Shown here in pieces: positions 60,401-64,000 of a DNA stretch of 64,000 nt. A program made the translations under genes and the position numbers. The notes beneath the pieces are model-generated. The model was not told the DNA's origin and ran no database searches. It worked only from the letters and a program-made list of their open reading frames with translations. The DNA is taken from contig NC_090698.1 in NCBI RefSeq assembly GCF_040954835.1, positions 1,238,501-1,302,500 on the forward strand, given 5' to 3'. Positions within the stretch are counted from its first letter, which is position 1. Every line of letters begins with the position of its first letter. This stretch comes from Lepisosteus oculatus (taxonomy: Eukaryota > Chordata > Actinopteri > Semionotiformes > Lepisosteidae).

Positions 60401-63078
60401 ATTAAAAGAGGATATCGGCGTCCATGCGTGTGAACCCAGCTCGGGGCAGGCAGCTGTCCGAGACTCGTCAGGGTACACCCTCCTGCACCGCACAGCTCCT
60501 CCTCCTTGGACACGCTTGTCTCCCAGCAGCGCCCGTTCCCAGCTTCCAGAATGCACTTTCATCGCCGCAAGCGGTCAATAACAGCCCGGGACAATCGCTT
60601 GTTTGACGGGAAGGGTGCTGAGCTGTGCGATCATTCAAGACCCTGGCGCGAGACGGGCAGACGGGCCGAAGGGAAACCGGCGAAGTGCAGTTACCTCCAC
60701 GCTCCAGACGCAGGCGCTGTGGTAGAGGGCGGAGCTGACCTTGCCGACCTTCCTCACATCCCGCACGTCCCAGACGTACACGCTGTGGTCGCTGTACACA
60801 CAGGTCAGCCAGCAGGTCACGGGGTCATAGGTCAGAGCCACGGTGTCCGGGTACACAGCCTCGGGGTGCCAGGAAAACAGGTGTCTGGCGGAGGGAGTGC
60901 AGGAGGAGGGGGAGTCAGGGCAGCTCTCCAAACCGCACTCTGCCTACAGCAAACACTTCAGTCCGAAAGACAGACCACGGAGCCGGGAGGAAGAACTGGC
61001 GCGGGGCCGCCGTACCCTGGCGCGATGCCCTTGGCGACGTCCACGCCCAGGCAGTGTGGCCGGGGCAGGGTGGTGATGTAGTCCAGCGTGCACGGGTTGA
61101 ACACGCGTACCGTGCCGTCCGTGCAGCCGCAGAACACGAGCTGCTCGCTGACCGCCAGGCAGCTGCCCGCGGAGGTCTGGCAGGAGAGAGAGGGGAAGGG
61201 TCAGAGGCCACAGCAACGGGACCCCTTACAGTGAAGTGCCGCACAACGTCACTCAAGAGTTAACACAAGACGAAGATGAGCGAATTGTGACAGTCGCACT
61301 GCGCAGTGGCTGCGCTTCGCCTCCAGCAGGCAGAGTAGGGGAACAGGCACGCGAGAGCCCACTCTGACCTTCAGGTCGATCCAGGAGTCCAGCAGCCTCT
61401 TCTCGTTGAACTGGCAGAGCAGGCCGGAGCTGGTCAGGCAGAAGGTGCTGGCCGCCATCTGGCCCCGGCCGCACGCCACGTCGCAGAACAGCCGGTTGCG
61501 CTGCTCCCCCAGCAGCCCCGAGCGCCCGATCAGCGGCACGGTGCCGTTCACCTGCAGAGGGGCACGAGTCGGGATCAGATCGCTCAGCTGCCACGCCCTG
61601 TGTCTGCGGTGCCGTCAGCTGGACCAGGAGCGCTGGAGGACCAGCAGCTCATGCGATGACAAAGGACAGCCTCAGGGAGCACAGCCCAGCCACAGACACT
61701 GGGCGACACACAGACCACACCTTACTCCCTGAAGCCTGGACACACAAGAACAACGTCACACTGTACGAAGCCAAAGTACTGCCCGCCAATCGCCCCCCTG
61801 TCAGCGCAGGTCCTCTCACCCGCCGCTCCTTGGAGGCGTCCAGGTACCAGAACTTGACGTGTCGGTTCCCTGCCGTCACGAAGTAGCTGCTGTCCTCCGA
61901 GAAGGACACCGAGGTCACCCGACTGGACACCTTGTTGGAGGCGATGACGCTGCCTTTCTGCACTCGTGGGACAAAGAGGGAAGGAGATCACTTCCCAGGA
62001 ACCCAGACCTCACGGATGCTCGGAGCCCGGGCCCCGTGCCCATGGACACTCACCCTCCACTCCCACACGTTGACGGTCATGTCGTGCTCGTAGCCCACGG
62101 ACACAATGTAGCTGCCGTTGGTGGAGAAGGCCACGCAGGCCACACCATACTTGTGGTGCTGCACCTCCGCCACCTGAGTCCTCTCCGCCACGTCCCAGAC
62201 TCGCACGCAGGGCACGTGCCCACACTGGAGGGCAGGAGGGGGAGAAAAGCGCTGTGGGTCTCTGCAACAGCGGCTCCGGAGATAAGGACAATCCTCCGTT
62301 TCTCAGCGGCTGCTGCTCAAGCAAGTCTCCCCAAAAAACAGGACCGCCCCGCTCTCCCAGGCTACAAACTGCTGTGCCAGTTTCAAACCAATCTCAACAA
62401 GAAGCTCTACGGCTCGCAAAGACTCAGGGGGGCGAGAGAGGAAGCTGGAAGATGCTGCCTATGAAAAGGTATGACTGTGTTCGGCGTGTATATTCTCTTT
62501 GTAGTGAGGCAGCAAGCTTAAGTTACAAAGGGGTATTTAAACTGCTCTACATGATTCTGGTCAAAAGTGCTGAAAATGTTTTTTCTTTTCCACTTCGGGC
62601 ACTTACCTCACCGGTGACCAAGTACTTCCCGTCCCGCGAGAAGGCCAGGGCTGTGAAGGTTTTTCTGGAAGACAGACAGGAGACTCACACCAGCAGCAGA
62701 AGAGACGGACGTCTGTCCCCATCAGCAGGGAAAGACACATTTGTCTGCCCAGGGGCAACAGGGTCTGGAGGGGTGGGGTAGGGGGACGCTTGCAGAGACA
62801 AATCCAGCCCCCAGCTCTGCTCTGCTCCTCACCTGGATGTGTTCAGGATGTGGCTCTGCTTGTTCCTCTTGGGGTGTAAGAGCACCACAACGCAGCTGGA
62901 ACAGAGGGGGAAAAAGCAGGCCAGTCAGCGAGGGGCAAGCCCACTGCGAGCACGCTCAGAAGACGTGGGGGGGAGGGGGCTCCTACCCGGCAGGATAGGC
63001 CACCAGCCCGCTCGAGGGGTCGCAGGCCAAGCCGCTGGCGCCCGAGGTGGTGATACCCAGCACCTTCTCAAGGGTCAC
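51445..63078 (-). CDS. wdr62: WDR62, WD-repeat spindle-pole scaffold (5' end outside window)
   Basis: Thirty exons, high to low: 63078-62987, 62895-62833, 62664-62607, 62224-62054, 61957-61820, 61551-61369, 61176-61016, 60884-60695, 60240-60088, 59741-59578, 59486-59395, 59299-59174, 59085-59015, 58627-58506, 57992-57917, 57450-57339, 57209-57146, 56957-56832, 56739-56615, 56276-56215, 56114-55869, 55671-55514, 55432-55302, 55212-55057, 54941-54830, 54734-54545, 54286-54220, 52638-51934, 51852-51758, 51654-51445. They sum to 1472 aa plus stop. Human WDR62 is 1518 aa, so about the first 50 residues lie to the right. WD40 repeats fill residues 1-700, with [33 protein letters not shown] and [13 protein letters not shown]62 rather than paralog MAPKBP1 is supported by [29 protein letters not shown] and [10 protein letters not shown] conserved [20 protein letters not shown] is near 1190, and a helical end with [14 protein letters not shown] follows. 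Role: JNK scaffold at centrosome/spindle poles in neural progenitors. Confidence 0.92.
53536..54008 (+). repeat. Dispersed repeat, long copy in a wdr62 intron
   Basis: It includes CACTCCCACAACCCTTTGTG, AAGAAGTGCCTCTGAATC, GACTAAAGAGAGCCACTTCC and GTGACCAGAACTGCACACA, in the order known from repeats common in gar and sturgeon-like fishes. It links the CTGTGTAAAG block with the CTTCAGCC and GACCAGAACTG blocks seen apart elsewhere in the window. Confidence 0.6.
54009..54031. repeat. (CA)n microsatellite
   Basis: About eleven CA units following an A-run in the same wdr62 intron. Confidence 0.9.
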
Positions 63079-63199
63079 CTGGAAGACACACACAGCACAG
63101 TCAGTGGAAGAGCTCCTCCTGCCAGACCGAGGCAAAGGGCTCCAGCTGCACAGGGTCTGCAAGCTGCAGGCTTTTAAAGCAGCCGACGCCAGACGGACG

Positions 63200-63300
63200 C
63201 TTGCATCCTCGCTCGGAACACACCTGTGTGGAGTTTGCATGTTCTCCGAACATTCACACGGTTTCCTCTCGCATCCCAAAGACACGCGTGTTAGTTAACC
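63200..63300 (+). mobile_element. DANA/V-SINE-like fragment
   Basis: ACCTGTGTGGAGTTTGCATG, TTCTCCGAACATTCACACGG and GCATCCCAAAGACACG keep the core of the family seen at 8.7 and 28.8 kb. It lies upstream of the first visible wdr62 exon, in an intron. Confidence 0.6.
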
Positions 63301-63516
63301 CCCTCCCTGCCGCCAGCAAGAGGGATGACCGTACAGCACAGAGCAACCTCACTGATATACTCCTGCAAGGAGATCTTTCTTTTCCTTTATTAAAAGGAAA
63401 GGTTAAATTTTAATTTAATAATTCCTATGCAGAATTTCTTTGTAACAGTTGTTTTCTTCATTACAATTAGACCAAGCAATCTATTAACAGTAAAAACATA
63501 AGTGTTGGTTCTTGTT
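63301..63516. other. wdr62 intron, nothing recognised
   Basis: AT-rich spacer between the DANA-like fragment and the 5S-type SINE. No exon with the missing wdr62 N-terminus was found here. Confidence 0.4.
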
Positions 63517-64000
63517 GCCAGCAGCCATATCACCCTGCAGCTCCCAGCTGGCAGCCCACTGAAGCCCAGCAGTGTGAGCCTGGCCAGTACCTGGATGGGA
63601 GACTCCTGGGAAAGCTGAGGTTGCTGCTGGAATAGGTGTTAGTGGGGCCAGCAGAGGGCGCTCATCCTGCAGTCTGTGTGCATCCCAATGCCCCAGTATA
63701 GTGACAAGACACTAGACTGTAAAAAGGTGATGTCCTTCGGATGAGACGTAAAACCGAGGTCCTGACTCTCGGTGGTCATTAAAAATCCCAGGGCATTTCT
63801 CGAGAAGAGTAGGGGTGTAACCCCAGTGTCCTGGCCACATGCCCCCTGGCCTTGACCAATCATGGCCTCCTAATAATCCCCCTCTCTGAACTGGCTCCAT
63901 CACTCTGCTCTCCTCCCCACTGAGAGCTGGTGTGTGGGGAGTGGACTGGTGCACTCTGGTATCATCCAGGTGGGACTGCACAGGGAGTTCCTGCTGCATT
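63517..64000 (+). mobile_element. 5S-rRNA-derived SINE, cut by the window end
   Basis: It starts GCCAGCAGCCATATCACCCTG and keeps the 5S-like head (GGCCAGTACCTGGATGGGAG) and body (GTAACCCCAGTGTCCTGGCC), like the copy at 4941. The tail lies beyond 64000. Its insertion is inside the wdr62 transcription unit, antisense to the gene. Confidence 0.85.

Noticed and set aside
51445-63078. Assignment as MAPKBP1
   Set aside because: The N-terminal WD part resembles both paralogs, but [20 protein letters not shown] and LLCQFNEKR are WDR62-type, and WDR62 is on human chromosome 19.

Overview
The window looks like nuclear DNA of a ray-finned fish, most likely a non-teleost such as a gar or bowfin (inference). 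It has short vertebrate introns with GT-AG borders. Its dispersed repeats are of fish type: a 5S-rRNA-derived SINE, DANA/V-SINE-like elements and LINE-2-like tails. Its gene set is shared with human 19q13 (SIX5, QPCTL, MEIOSIN, WDR62), but it also keeps a SIX1/2-class gene beside six5 that mammals lack. No bacterial, viral or CRISPR features were seen.

Layout, left to right. 1-6.4 kb: non-coding, with LINE tails and a 5S-type SINE. 6.46-11.73 kb (+): six5, three coding exons, 922 aa. 11.7-19.7 kb: long non-coding stretch. 19.73-23.00 kb (+): a SIX1/2-class homeobox gene, probably six9, three exons, 252 aa. 23.0-25.3 kb: repeats and the QPCTL 3' end. 25.34-27.96 kb (-): qpctl, seven exons, 388 aa. 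29.6-31.4 kb (-): a BTB-zinc-finger gene nearest in feel to ZBTB1. 33.6-33.8 kb: a CpG-rich promoter with four CCAAT boxes between the zbtb gene and a plus-strand gene. 36.38-43.31 kb (+): meiosin (bHLH plus HMG box), twelve exons, about 490 aa. 44.4-48.1 kb: repeat debris. 48.11-50.43 kb (+): a small Lys/His-rich dehydrin-like protein, four exons, 122 aa, not recognised. 51.45-63.08 kb (-): wdr62, thirty coding exons to its stop, with the first exon(s) beyond the right edge. 63.5-64.0 kb: a second 5S-type SINE cut by the window end.

All splice joins were worked out by eye from GT-AG borders, phase and family homology. Every multi-exon model closes in frame (six5 2769 nt, six9 759 nt, qpctl 1167 nt, meiosin 1473 nt, Lys/His-rich gene 369 nt, wdr62 4419 nt visible). 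The genes are not an operon. The two SIX factors are developmental regulators, QPCTL is a Golgi modifying enzyme, MEIOSIN is a meiotic-entry transcription factor and WDR62 is a spindle-pole/JNK scaffold. Their grouping reflects old chromosomal linkage (the SIX paralogon of the vertebrate genome duplications). Repeats are dense in and around meiosin, including a roughly 1 kb GT-rich minisatellite in its 3' UTR.
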